34,949 bases of DNA from Gammaproteobacteria bacterium (GTDB lineage Bacteria; Pseudomonadota; Gammaproteobacteria; Pseudomonadales; PIVM01). Below, piece by piece: positions 1 through 7,806 of this stretch. The position numbers and the translations under genes were made by a program. The DNA lies in the NCBI GenBank assembly GCA_003353945.1, contig PIVM01000044.1, forward strand, positions 1 through 34,949, given 5' to 3'. The notes under the pieces were generated by a model. The model had not been told where the DNA came from, did not search any database, and saw nothing but the letters and a program-made list of their open reading frames with translations. Every line of letters starts with the position of its first letter. The first letter of the stretch is position 1.

Positions 1-119
1 TCATGCTTTCTCACCGAGGCGTTCAAATGGGAGCATATTGGAATATGTAAGCATTTGAACAACGAAGGTGAGGAAGCAGGGAGCAAGCGTAATTGGAAAA
101 TTTATTTTTTCCGCGGCCC
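1..119 (+). repeat. Palindromic MITE-like element, copy 1 (left part outside window)
   Basis: This stretch matches 18936-19054 at nearly every position and has the same 119-nt length. It lacks the left 39 nt, which must lie beyond the window. It ends in GGCCC at 115-119 followed by TAA at 120-122. The interior shows the family's nested palindrome: GTTCAAATG pairs with CATTTGAAC, and inside that CATATT pairs with AATATG. It lies inside the sensor gene on the opposite strand, so it is a real insertion rather than an intergenic feature. Confidence 0.85.
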
Positions 120-330
120 TAAGGCCATATTTGGTGCCAAACCACATAAATCCTTGGGCATCTTGCAAAACATAAGAGACTTCGTGATGTGACAGACCAT
201 CCTCAATGGTTATGTGACGAAACTTGATATCCTCGACATCTTGGCCGTATGCGCCCAGCGACAACGCAAGAAGCACCGTCATTACGATCAGCAGAATAGT
301 AATTGATGCTCCTCTTATCTGCTCTTTCAT
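1..330 (-). pseudogene. Propeller-type two-component sensor, N-terminal stub interrupted by a repeat element
   Basis: The minus-strand reading frame starts at 330 behind a good GAGG ribosome site. It has a signal peptide or membrane anchor (residues about 8-29, ending near AYGQ). The first blade of a two-component regulator propeller sensor follows: FRHITIEDGLSHHEVSYV, then QGFMWFGTKYGL. Members of this family are large periplasmic sensors, several hundred to over 1000 residues, fused to kinase or GGDEF domains. Here the family match stops exactly at a TTA (TAA on the plus strand, 120-122). The rest of the frame (from RAAEKIN) is encoded by the repeat element and ends in a TGA at the window edge. 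The gene is therefore broken by insertion. The rest of it may continue beyond the left edge, on the far side of the element. Confidence 0.75.
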
Positions 331-542
331 TTTATCCTCTTCAATTCCTTTTCGTTTTTGGCCTTCACAAAATTGAGATCATATTGACTACGACCAGAAG
401 CCCTGAGCTGAAATTTATTCTCTACCAAGTATAAACCCTAACGTTGCGTAGAGACCTTATTCCTAAAATCTACATGCGTCAAACAGCCCTGATTCTGGAA
501 TGTCACGATCAGTAACGCTAGAAATCCTGGTATCCCGCCCCA

Positions 543-656
543 CTAGACTCTGGGTGCATCCCCCTCAACTTCAGCAGGAAAAACAGCCGAAACCGGCATT
601 ACAATACTCACCAAACATGCGGCTAAAGCAGCACCGATTTGTAATAGCTTTTTCAT
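543..656 (-). CDS. Small secreted 37-residue protein or truncated gene start
   Basis: The frame opens with ATG at 656, nine bases after a GGAG ribosome site, and closes with TAG at 543-545. The product starts MKKLLQIGAALAACLVSIVM and has a clear Sec signal peptide (Lys-Lys, hydrophobic core, cleavage near PVSA). Only about a dozen residues follow, ending EGDAPRV. The good translation start with almost no mature part suggests the 5' end of a longer secreted protein cut short by a stop, with open but unrecognised sequence beyond. A genuine micro-protein is the alternative. No family was recognised. Confidence 0.45.
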   Translation of the reverse strand: MKKLLQIGAALAACLVSIVMPVSAVFPAEVEGDAPRV

Positions 657-787
657 TCATGTGATCTCCAATTTGTGATCAGGCACTGACATGTTATCTT
701 GTAAAAATAAACAGCAGCGCAATCCAGTATTTACCTCGTCACTATCCCTGTCGGCATTGCCAGCCACCTCTATTCCATGACCTCTAG

Positions 788-985
788 CAAAAAACGGGTC
801 TCTGTTTTATCCTAGACAAACTCAGTGAAATGCACCAAGCGCTCAAGTACGGGAATTTACATTCTCTTTTGGCGTTGATTAATCAGCTCGCAGAGCACCA
901 TGCAATGCTAACAATTCGATGCTGGGAATTGGTTGAGGAGCAGGAGATGGATTATCTAAAGAGATTGTTGGGAATGTTGGACTAA
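788..985 (+). pseudogene. C-terminal remnant of a hybrid histidine kinase
   Basis: An open frame without a usable start runs to TAA at 983-985. Its last 50 residues (from MHQALKYGNL to LKRLLGML) align without gaps to the extreme C-terminus of the intact kinase encoded at 1287-4391. About 18 of 50 positions are identical by eye, including the shared AM..IR.WEL core. The region corresponds to the helical tail that follows the receiver domain. A stop (TAG, 785-787) lies directly upstream in frame, and no kinase or receiver sequence precedes it. I infer a paralogous hybrid kinase was deleted here, leaving only its tail. Confidence 0.6.
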
Positions 986-1286
986 AGATAGGCGAACATC
1001 TTCAGAACACTAGAATCGGATAGGTCGAATAACCTGAAATGGAGATTTTTGATCTCGCATACACCAATAGAATTTAACACGACGCTTAATGCATTTTCGT
1101 GTAAGATTTACATAAAGCTTTAAAGGAATCAATACGTTATACGTCACACCTTACGATAAGCTATAATGGAAACCTAGAAAAATAAATTGAACCTATTTCG
1201 AGAGCCTAAGGTACTAAACCCCTCTCGTCGAAGTGTACGGTTCAACGAATTTTCTAGGATAATGCTCCTCAAGAAGACAGTCTTAT
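986..1286. other. Intergenic region upstream of the hybrid kinase
   Basis: About 300 nt without a gene. It is AT-rich and probably holds the kinase promoter. A TATAAT hexamer at 1162-1167 is a possible -10, but no convincing -35 is visible. A short dyad, ACACGA (1077-1082) with TCGTGT (1097-1102), could be an operator. Neither site is well supported. Confidence 0.3.
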
Positions 1287-4200
1287 ATGGATATGATTAA
1301 AAAAATGTTTTTTCGAGCAGAAACGGCAGGCAAAATTAGCAACACTATAAAAGAGAGCACCCTCTTTTTACTAGTTGTGCATATGTTGCTTGTGACCGGA
1401 AATATATTTTTGAGTCCATTATCAAGAAAATCACAGGCTCCTGCCTCTCTATTAGTTTTAGTTATATGCCTGCTTTCAAGTAATTCGATCATTGCAGAGC
1501 AGGCAACTCCCGAGCAAATTAAAAGTGCGCTGACTTACAATTTTTTTAGATATATTCAATGGCCGTCGGACGATAAAATCAAGGTCTTTAAAATAGCTTT
1601 ATTGAGCAAAGATGAGAAACTGATAAAGGAGATGAAAAGGGCCGCTCCGTTGATCAATGTCAGAGGGCGTAGTTTCCAGGTTAGCAGGATTCGTTCAATC
1701 AAGGAAATTGACACAAAAGATACTCAGTTATTGTATGTTGGTGCAGATTTTATGCAAAACACTTCGTTGATAGCAAACCGCATTCGTCGTACTGGTACAC
1801 TGCTGGTGACTGAAGAAAGTGATGGCAAACATGATCTGATGATTAATCTTCGTTTGCAACCGGATGGTAATATGCAATTTGAAGTTAATCGGACCAATGT
1901 CATATTCGAACACCTAATATTGGACCGGGATATTTTATTATTAGGTGGTAGTGAATTGGATGTCGCGGAGTTGTTTCGTGAAACTGATCAACGATTACAA
2001 ACAATAAAATCGGAATTGATCACGAGTGAGAACAAACTAAAACAATTAGAAGAGAGCTCAAAAACAAAGCAGCGCCAGTTGATTGAACAGCAGAAATTGA
2101 CACAGGATCAGCTTGAAAAATTAGATAATCAAAAAAATAAGTTGAACGAGCAAGTCAAAATTATTGAAAATCAGTCCTCTCAGATTCAGGTTCAAGAGAG
2201 TCAGTTGAAGTCGACGGTTGAACTGGTCGAACAAAAAGAGCAGCAACTGTCTGACGCGGTGGTGAAACTAAAGAGAAAGCAGGATGCTTTATCTCAGAGT
2301 CAGATACAACTCAACTCCAGACTGTCAATACTTCAGGAAAAAGAGCACGCGGTTGAATCGCTAACCAGTTTAATAGAAGAAAATAACCGTATATTGGACC
2401 AGCAACTGGGTTACATCGGCGAACAAAGCGCTGTAATCAGTCAACAGCGCTTTTGGTTACTGGCTTCTCTGGCAGCGCTATTGGTTTTCGCTGTTATGAT
2501 CATCGCTATTTTAAAAATAAACATCGCCAGAAAAAGAGCCATTAATGAAGTGATGAGCGCAAGAAACCAGGCACAACAGTATCTGGATATTGCCGGCACT
2601 ATCATCGTTGCTATTGACGACAAACAATGCATAAAGCTAATCAACAAAAAGGGCTGTGAAGTATTAGGTGCGAAAGCAGGAGACATTATTGGGGAAAACT
2701 GGTTTGAACTATTTATACCGGAGCACGTTCGAGAAGATGTAAAGAAAACCTATGGGAAAATCATGTTAGGGGATATTAGACTGACAAAATATGTTGAAAA
2801 TACTGTTGTGACCAGAAGCGGGGAGGAACTCACCATCGCCTGGCATAATACAATAATAAAAGACAGCGAGGACAATATCATTGGAACATTGAGTTCGGGA
2901 GAAGACATTACAGAGCGACTGATTGCCAATGCCGAGCTAAAACAAGCGAAAGATGCAGCTGAAACAGCCAATAGAACCAAATCCGGTTTCCTGGCCAATA
3001 TGAGCCACGAATTGCGTACTCCACTGAATGCCATATTGGGTTTTTCACAGATTATGCAGAACGACAGTTCTTTTCCGGCACAACATAAACTCAGTTTGAA
3101 TACCATAAACCGAAGTGGTGAACATTTGTTGGCGCTAATCAACGATGTACTGGAGGTGTCAAAAATTGAAGCTGGACAAATAAAAATTAGCCAGGACAAC
3201 TTTAATATACTGCGGATGCTGGAAGAGCTTATCCAAATGTTCACTGTACGCACGGATAAAAAGGGACTGAGTTTGATCTACACACACGCTGAGCATATGC
3301 CCAGCCATATAGTGGCGGATGAAGGTAAATTGCGCCAAATATTAATTAACCTGCTGGGTAACGCAGTAAAATTTACGGAAAACGGTGCGATTGAACTACG
3401 TGCCAGCATGCAAAATGAAGATGATCATTCCGGACACATGTTATGTATAGAGGTGCAAGATAGTGGGCCGGGTATTGAGCAGCAGGCGCAAAAGAAATTA
3501 TTTAATGCTTTCGAACAGACCGAGAAGGGCGCGGCCAAAGGAGGAGGCACTGGACTGGGGCTGGCGATAAGTTCTCAGTATGCCAAGGTCATGGAGGGGT
3601 ACATCACGCTTGAAAGCAGGGTAGGCGAAGGAAGTGTGTTTAGTTTGAACTTGCCAGTGAAGCTCGGTGATGCAGCGTCAATAGCCCTTGATCAAGAAGG
3701 ACCGAAGGTCATATCACTTGCACCAGGCGCAGGTACACCAAAGGTGCTGATTGTAGATGATATAGAGAGTAACAGGCAATTGCTTCTAAAAATGCTCGAA
3801 CCCATAGGTTTCACGTTAAGGGAAGCTGATGATGGAAACGCAGCAGTGTCATTATTTGAAGCTTGGCAGCCAGATTTGATCTTAATGGATTGGGTAATGC
3901 CGGGCATGGATGGACTTGAAGCATCTCGACGTATAAAACAAACATCGGCAGGAAAGGATACGTCGATTATCTGTATTAGCGCGACTGTATTTGAGGAAGA
4001 GCGACAGGAAATTTTTGATGCCGGTGTTGATGAATTTATTGGTAAGCCTTATAGGGAATCTGAATTGCTAGAAAAAATCAAGCAGCTCTTAAAAGTCAAT
4101 TATCTCTACGACAACCAGGAAAAAAACCTGAAAGAGAAGGTAATGACTCATGAACAACAAGATCTGGATATTGCTATTCTACAATCATTGCCTGAAGATC

Positions 4201-4391
4201 AGCGTAGAACCCTCTATCATGCAGTAATGGAGAATCAACTAGAAACAATGGAAATGCTTATCAGTCATGTTGCGGAAACGGATGCTATGGTTGCTATCCG
4301 TCTTTGGGAGCTTACTGACGAAGCAGGCCTGTCGACGCTAACTCGATTGTTTTCAAAACTCAATTCAATTGAAGATAAGACTGGCAATTGA
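1287..4391 (+). CDS. Hybrid sensor histidine kinase with YfiR-like (DUF4154) sensor, PAS and receiver domains
   Basis: This 1034-residue membrane sensor kinase has several recognisable parts in order. A hydrophobic leader ends near residue 70. A YfiR/DUF4154-like periplasmic domain spans about 71-225 (NFFRYIQWP start, GGSELDVAELF end). A long Gln/Glu-rich coiled coil covers about 231-385, and one membrane helix lies at about 389-411. A PAS domain (about 430-555) is followed by HisKA with phospho-acceptor His574 in SHELRTP. HATPase boxes (DSGPGI, GGTGLGLAI) and a receiver with Asp868 in LMDWVMPGMDG and acidic pair 824-825 come next, then a helical tail. Signalling would pass from periplasm to His574 to Asp868 and then to an unlinked partner. 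The ribosome site at 1287 is weak. ATG codons downstream, such as residue 33, are alternatives because the signal-like core sits at about 53-70. No cognate regulator lies beside it. Confidence 0.88.
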   Translation: MDMIKKMFFRAETAGKISNTIKESTLFLLVVHMLLVTGNIFLSPLSRKSQAPASLLVLVICLLSSNSIIAEQATPEQIKSALTYNFFRYIQWPSDDKIKVFKIALLSKDEKLIKEMKRAAPLINVRGRSFQVSRIRSIKEIDTKDTQLLYVGADFMQNTSLIANRIRRTGTLLVTEESDGKHDLMINLRLQPDGNMQFEVNRTNVIFEHLILDRDILLLGGSELDVAELFRETDQRLQTIKSELITSENKLKQLEESSKTKQRQLIEQQKLTQDQLEKLDNQKNKLNEQVKIIENQSSQIQVQESQLKSTVELVEQKEQQLSDAVVKLKRKQDALSQSQIQLNSRLSILQEKEHAVESLTSLIEENNRILDQQLGYIGEQSAVISQQRFWLLASLAALLVFAVMIIAILKINIARKRAINEVMSARNQAQQYLDIAGTIIVAIDDKQCIKLINKKGCEVLGAKAGDIIGENWFELFIPEHVREDVKKTYGKIMLGDIRLTKYVENTVVTRSGEELTIAWHNTIIKDSEDNIIGTLSSGEDITERLIANAELKQAKDAAETANRTKSGFLANMSHELRTPLNAILGFSQIMQNDSSFPAQHKLSLNTINRSGEHLLALINDVLEVSKIEAGQIKISQDNFNILRMLEELIQMFTVRTDKKGLSLIYTHAEHMPSHIVADEGKLRQILINLLGNAVKFTENGAIELRASMQNEDDHSGHMLCIEVQDSGPGIEQQAQKKLFNAFEQTEKGAAKGGGTGLGLAISSQYAKVMEGYITLESRVGEGSVFSLNLPVKLGDAASIALDQEGPKVISLAPGAGTPKVLIVDDIESNRQLLLKMLEPIGFTLREADDGNAAVSLFEAWQPDLILMDWVMPGMDGLEASRRIKQTSAGKDTSIICISATVFEEERQEIFDAGVDEFIGKPYRESELLEKIKQLLKVNYLYDNQEKNLKEKVMTHEQQDLDIAILQSLPEDQRRTLYHAVMENQLETMEMLISHVAETDAMVAIRLWELTDEAGLSTLTRLFSKLNSIEDKTGN

Positions 4392-4445
4392 TACCATGAA
4401 AATATCCTCTATTCTAACCCAAATGGCTCTGCACTCGACCGGGCG

Positions 4446-4489
4446 CAGTTAAGGAATTATTCAATCTTTATTGAATAATTCCTTAACTG
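4446..4489. terminator. Perfect 20-bp-arm palindrome downstream of the kinase
   Basis: The arms 4446-4465 (CAGTTAAGGAATTATTCAAT) and 4470-4489 are exact reverse complements around a CTTT loop. It lies 55 nt after the kinase stop and contains the stop codon of the opposing remnant. Its position suggests a bidirectional transcription terminator or a protein-binding palindrome. No clear T-run follows on either strand, so intrinsic termination is not certain. Confidence 0.6.
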
Positions 4490-4647
4490 GCGGTAAGAAT
4501 AACATCAGGCATGCCATCAGCATTGTAATCATCAGTAGCACTTTGCACCTGGCCATCGTGGTTATAGACCTTTGTGGAAATCTCATCAACCACCCCATCA
4601 CCGTTGGAATCAGTTGATCTAATCTCTGTTAATGTTGCTCGGATGTT
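4483..4647 (-). pseudogene. C-terminal remnant of a DxDxDG calcium-binding-repeat protein
   Basis: The minus-strand frame runs from after a TGA at 4648-4650 to TAA at 4483-4485 with no start codon context. It encodes two DxDxDG-type motifs in tandem: STDSNGDGVVDEI and DDYNADGMPDVIL, separated by VYNHDGQVQSA. Such repeats (EF-hand/thrombospondin type-3-like) occur in large secreted or surface proteins. Only the last 50 or so residues remain and the terminal codons lie within the palindrome. The rest of the gene is absent, replaced by AT-rich sequence up to the porin promoter. Confidence 0.55.
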
Positions 4648-4810
4648 TCAAATGCCAAACCAGAATTCCAAGAAATATTTGAAGCGCTATTTTTTATCTC
4701 TTAGTTCTGCTTTATCACATTTAACACATAGGTTAAATCGTAAGGTTCCCCTTTTGTGAGTACTAATTTGTGCTGAAATAAATCAAAGAAGGGGCTATTT
4801 TTATAAATAC

Positions 4811-4831
4811 GAATGATAATGTTTCGCATTT
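4811..4831 (+). promoter_or_regulatory. Fur-box-like site upstream of the porin operon
   Basis: The sequence GAATGATAATGTTTCGCATTT agrees with the classic 19-bp Fur consensus at about 12 positions. The left half-site AATGATAAT is intact. It resembles gammaproteobacterial sites of the form AATGATAATnnTTCnCATT. It lies about 100 nt before the porin start, where a core promoter would be. Iron repression is inferred from the motif only. Confidence 0.5.
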
Positions 4832-4931
4832 GCATATAAATCATGTAGTATAGCCTCTATCAAACATACAAACGCTATGTCAGCAGCTTGATGATTGAGT
4901 AAATCTATTTAATACGAACAAGGGGAGAGAG

Positions 4932-6158
4932 ATGAAACGATCAATATCGACCGCAATGATTGCAGGGCTTATTGCAGCTCAGGCCAATGCGGCACCCAAC
5001 CAGCAAGATACGTTGCGTACTATCCAAGACACGATTCAACAACAGCAGGCCGAAATTGACAGTCTGCGAACACAACTCGAACAGGCTGATGGCAAAATTG
5101 AAGCAACTGCAAATGCGGTTGAGCAAAGCAGTATGGGACAGACTTCAAGGACACATATTGGCGGGTATGGTGAGCATCATTTAACACTCAATAGCTCTGA
5201 CGACAAAGGCGCTGGCAAGCCTGATCAAATTGATGCTCATCGTTTTGTTTTGTTTATCGGTCATCGATATAACGACAGGGTGAAGTTCTTTTCCGAGCTT
5301 GAGGTTGAGCATGGGTTTTTTAGCAAAGATAAAGGCGCTGGCGAAATTGAATTGGAGCAGGCATATATCGATTGGAATTTTAGCGGCGAGCAAAACCTGC
5401 GGTTGGGACAGTTTCTAGTGCCGACGGGTATCATTAACGAAACTCACGAGCCTGACACCTTTTACGGTGTTGAACGTAATCTCGTGGAAAAGAACATAAT
5501 CCCGGCAACTTGGTGGGAAACCGGGATCGCACTTTACGGCGAGGTGGCGCCTGGGCTGAGTTATGATGCCGCAGTGCACAGCGGTCTGAACATCGATATT
5601 GAAGACGAGAAATACAAAATACGTGATGGTCGTCAAAAGTCCGCCAAAGCAGTCGCGGAAGATCCGGCAGTCACCGCTCGTATCAAGTACACAGCGATCA
5701 GTGGATTGGAGCTGGCGCTCGCTGTCCAGTATCAAAACGATGTCACTCAGGGTGCTCGCAGTCCATCTGGCACCAATATGGGTGAGAAGGAAGCTGCCAA
5801 AGCGCTATTAAAAGAACTGCATGCGCGCTATCAGATCGAAGAACTCACTTTAACGGCGTTATGGGCGCATTGGGAAATTGATGGTGATACTTTCGAAGCT
5901 AATAATGCGGATGAACAAGAAGGGCTGTATTTGGAGGCCTCCTATAAAGTGATGCCGCAGTTGGGCGTTTTTGCCCGGCACTCACGCTGGGATAACCAAG
6001 CCGGGGGCGGCGACACCGAGATGAAACAAAACGATATTGGTGTTAATTATTGGTTAGCTGAGAACGTGGTCATCAAGGCCGATTACAGCGATCAGAATCA
6101 TTACACGAAAAACAAACAGCAGGATGCAGTCAATTTGGGTATTGGTTGGAGTTTTTAA
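4932..6158 (+). CDS. Outer membrane porin with N-terminal coiled coil
   Basis: A 408-residue outer membrane beta-barrel porin starts at ATG 4932 behind a strong AGGGGAGAG ribosome site. A signal peptide is visible (MKRSISTAMIAGLIAAQANA, cleavage after ANA). A short coiled coil at about 24-60 (QQQQAEIDSLRTQLEQ) probably drives trimerisation, as in OprO/OprP-like and related porins. Alternating strands follow (RFVLFIGHRYNDRVKFFSEL) with a terminal aromatic residue (GIGWSF) typical of BamA-recognised barrels. It heads a likely three-gene operon with an FMN-binding protein and a PepSY-like protein, behind a Fur-like box. That context suggests uptake of an iron- or redox-related solute. The substrate cannot be read from sequence. 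Confidence 0.85.
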   Translation: MKRSISTAMIAGLIAAQANAAPNQQDTLRTIQDTIQQQQAEIDSLRTQLEQADGKIEATANAVEQSSMGQTSRTHIGGYGEHHLTLNSSDDKGAGKPDQIDAHRFVLFIGHRYNDRVKFFSELEVEHGFFSKDKGAGEIELEQAYIDWNFSGEQNLRLGQFLVPTGIINETHEPDTFYGVERNLVEKNIIPATWWETGIALYGEVAPGLSYDAAVHSGLNIDIEDEKYKIRDGRQKSAKAVAEDPAVTARIKYTAISGLELALAVQYQNDVTQGARSPSGTNMGEKEAAKALLKELHARYQIEELTLTALWAHWEIDGDTFEANNADEQEGLYLEASYKVMPQLGVFARHSRWDNQAGGGDTEMKQNDIGVNYWLAENVVIKADYSDQNHYTKNKQQDAVNLGIGWSF

Positions 6159-6165
6159 CCGATAA

Positions 6166-6197
6166 GGGCCTCGGAAAATGTATTTTCCCCGCGGCCC
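6166..6197. repeat. Minimal 32-nt copy of the palindromic element (terminal repeats only)
   Basis: GGGCCTCGGAAAATG joined to TATTTTCCCCGCGGCCC. The outer ends match the long copies (GGGCC..GGAAA and TTTTCCGCGGCCC) and the whole interior is missing. TAA flanks it on both sides (6163-6165 and 6198-6200), as for the long copies. It sits just after the porin stop and would form a stable hairpin between porin and FMN-protein cistrons, perhaps affecting partial termination or 3'-end stability of the porin message. Confidence 0.65.
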
Positions 6198-6286
6198 TAA
6201 GACCAAGCAAACACGACAGGAAGTGCGTGATAACAAGGGTGTTGACTCAAGCAGTGTTCTGAATCAGTTTTTGTTGGAGGTAAATA

Positions 6287-6838
6287 ATGCGGTTTTTGCA
6301 GATTACAACTTTATGTTGTTTGTTGCTGTTCTGCGGTGGCATGTTCGTATTTGCGAAAGGCGTGTATAAGACCGCTGACCAATTTCTTGCACAGGCTTTT
6401 CCAACTGGCACATCACAACAAAATGCTTTGTGGATCACTGGAGACTTAAGAGAACGGACTGCTGACGTATTGGGGCATCAACCGACTGCCTTGCGCGTTC
6501 GCTACTGGCGCAATGATGATGAAGATTCAACGTCAAATAAGCGTACGGCCTGGATTCTCGATGAGATTGGTAAAGAACTGCCCATTACAATCGGTGTTGT
6601 TGTTGACGCCAGTGGCATTGAGCGTGTCGAAATCCTCGAGTTTCGTGAGAGTCGGGGGGGCGAAGTGCGGCATGATTTTTTCACGCAGCAATTTTTTGGT
6701 GTCCGCTTAAATCGCGATTCGAGACTGGATCAATCCATTGACAATATTACCGGAGCAACATTGTCCGTGCGGGCAGTAAAGCGGGTTGCCGCACTGGCTC
6801 TGTTGTTTCATCACCGTGTAATGGTAAAACAGCATTAA
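6287..6838 (+). CDS. Secreted FMN-binding domain protein (ApbE-type flavinylation motif)
   Basis: A 183-residue exported protein starts at 6287 behind GGAGG with ideal spacing. An N-terminal signal or anchor covers residues 1-24. The C-terminal half is an FMN-binding domain related to NqrC/RnfG (IGVVVDASGIERVEILEFRE). It carries DNITGAT, matching the ApbE flavin-transferase target pattern DgxtsAT, so Thr158 is the predicted site of covalent FMN attachment. The protein should act as a one-domain periplasmic flavin electron carrier. It lies between a porin and a PepSY-type membrane protein, a context known for extracytosolic flavin-based electron transfer. No apbE gene is visible in the window, so modification would rely on one elsewhere. 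Confidence 0.8.
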   Translation: MRFLQITTLCCLLLFCGGMFVFAKGVYKTADQFLAQAFPTGTSQQNALWITGDLRERTADVLGHQPTALRVRYWRNDDEDSTSNKRTAWILDEIGKELPITIGVVVDASGIERVEILEFRESRGGEVRHDFFTQQFFGVRLNRDSRLDQSIDNITGATLSVRAVKRVAALALLFHHRVMVKQH

Positions 6839-6856
6839 TCTGCTGAGTATGCATTT

Positions 6857-7651
6857 ATGATCAATTACATTCGCCGAGCATTGCTTCACTGGCATCGTCG
6901 CCTAGGGCTGCTCATCATGCTGTTCGTGTTGCTGTTTGTGATAACAGGACTGTTATTGAATCACACTGAAAGATTATCCCTGGCGAAATCGGGTGCAAAG
7001 ATGCCCTGGCTTTTACGCTGGTACGATCTACAAATAGCGCCGAACCACTCAGCGCAGCAGTTGGGTGGACGCTGGCTGCTGCATTTTGGTGGCGATCATC
7101 TCTATATTGAAGGCAGTAAAAGTTTGCCCTGCGTAGCACCCTATGCGGGTGCGGTGTTAGCAGAACAGCAGTTGATAGTGGCGCTTTGTGGTGATGGTTT
7201 GCTGCTGCTGACACCGGGGGGTGAACTGCTCGAACGTCTAAGTGCTGGACAACTACCAGCGGCTTATGAGCGAATCGGTATTTTTAACGGACAGGTGATA
7301 ATTGGCTCAGCAAGTCACAACATGCCATCAAGTTGGCAGCTTGACGTCGATAGCATGCATTTAAAGCCTGTAAGTGAGGATCAACAAGCGTTTGTAGCAT
7401 GGTCAAAATCCCAGCCAGCACCCAATAAATTGGTGGAACGATTCTGGCTGCACGAAGCCAGTTTATTGTTGAATTGGGAAAGGCTGTTGCTGGACATTCA
7501 CAGCGGACGCATTGTGGGTGGCTGGGGTGTTTGGTTTATGGATGCAATCGCGGTGTTAATGGGATTTCTGGCGATCAGTGGCTCCTGGTTATGGTTAAGC
7601 ATTCTGTTTCGAAAAGGTAAGGGCCTTGGAAATAATAAATTTTCCAATTAG
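6857..7651 (+). CDS. PepSY-associated transmembrane protein, C-terminus supplied by a repeat element
   Basis: A 264-residue inner membrane protein with a first helix at about 14-35 (LGLLIMLFVLLFVITGLLLNH), a periplasmic region of about 180 residues and a second helix near 227-250. Histidines near the helices (HWHRR, NHTER, HEASLLL, DIHSGRI) resemble haem-ligand positions of PepSY-TM reductase-like proteins. It starts 18 nt after the FMN-binding gene and probably passes electrons to or from that protein. The last nine residues (GLGNNKFSN) and the TAG stop are encoded by the repeat element inserted at 7618. Without the element the frame would end KGKYSP then TAA at 7820-7822. Assignment to the family is good; the exact reaction is inferred. 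Confidence 0.75.
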   Translation: MINYIRRALLHWHRRLGLLIMLFVLLFVITGLLLNHTERLSLAKSGAKMPWLLRWYDLQIAPNHSAQQLGGRWLLHFGGDHLYIEGSKSLPCVAPYAGAVLAEQQLIVALCGDGLLLLTPGGELLERLSAGQLPAAYERIGIFNGQVIIGSASHNMPSSWQLDVDSMHLKPVSEDQQAFVAWSKSQPAPNKLVERFWLHEASLLLNWERLLLDIHSGRIVGGWGVWFMDAIAVLMGFLAISGSWLWLSILFRKGKGLGNNKFSN

Positions 7652-7806
7652 GCGCAGAATCATGCTTTCTCACTGAGGCGTTCAAATGGGAGTAGAGCCT
7701 GCCCCGTGCAACGTTTTGGGTATATTGGAATATGTATACATTTGAACAACGAAGGTGAGGGAGCAGGGAGCAAGCGTAATTGGATAATTTATTTTTTCCG
7801 CGGCCC
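7621..7806 (+). repeat. Palindromic MITE-like element, copy 2 (186 nt, with 28-nt insertion)
   Basis: A full copy from GGGCCTTGGAAA to CCGCGGCCC, flanked by TAA at 7618-7620 and 7807-7809. Its ends form a 30-bp terminal inverted repeat of the same form as in copy 3. It differs from copy 3 mainly by 28 extra bases at 7693-7720, placed exactly in the apical part of the palindrome next to CATATT. It overlaps the 3' end of the PepSY gene and supplies that gene's stop codon. Confidence 0.88.

Noticed and set aside
2750-3253. Minus-strand frame of 167 codons inside the hybrid kinase
   Set aside because: It is antisense to well-conserved PAS and HisKA sequence, with no ribosome site and no recognisable product.
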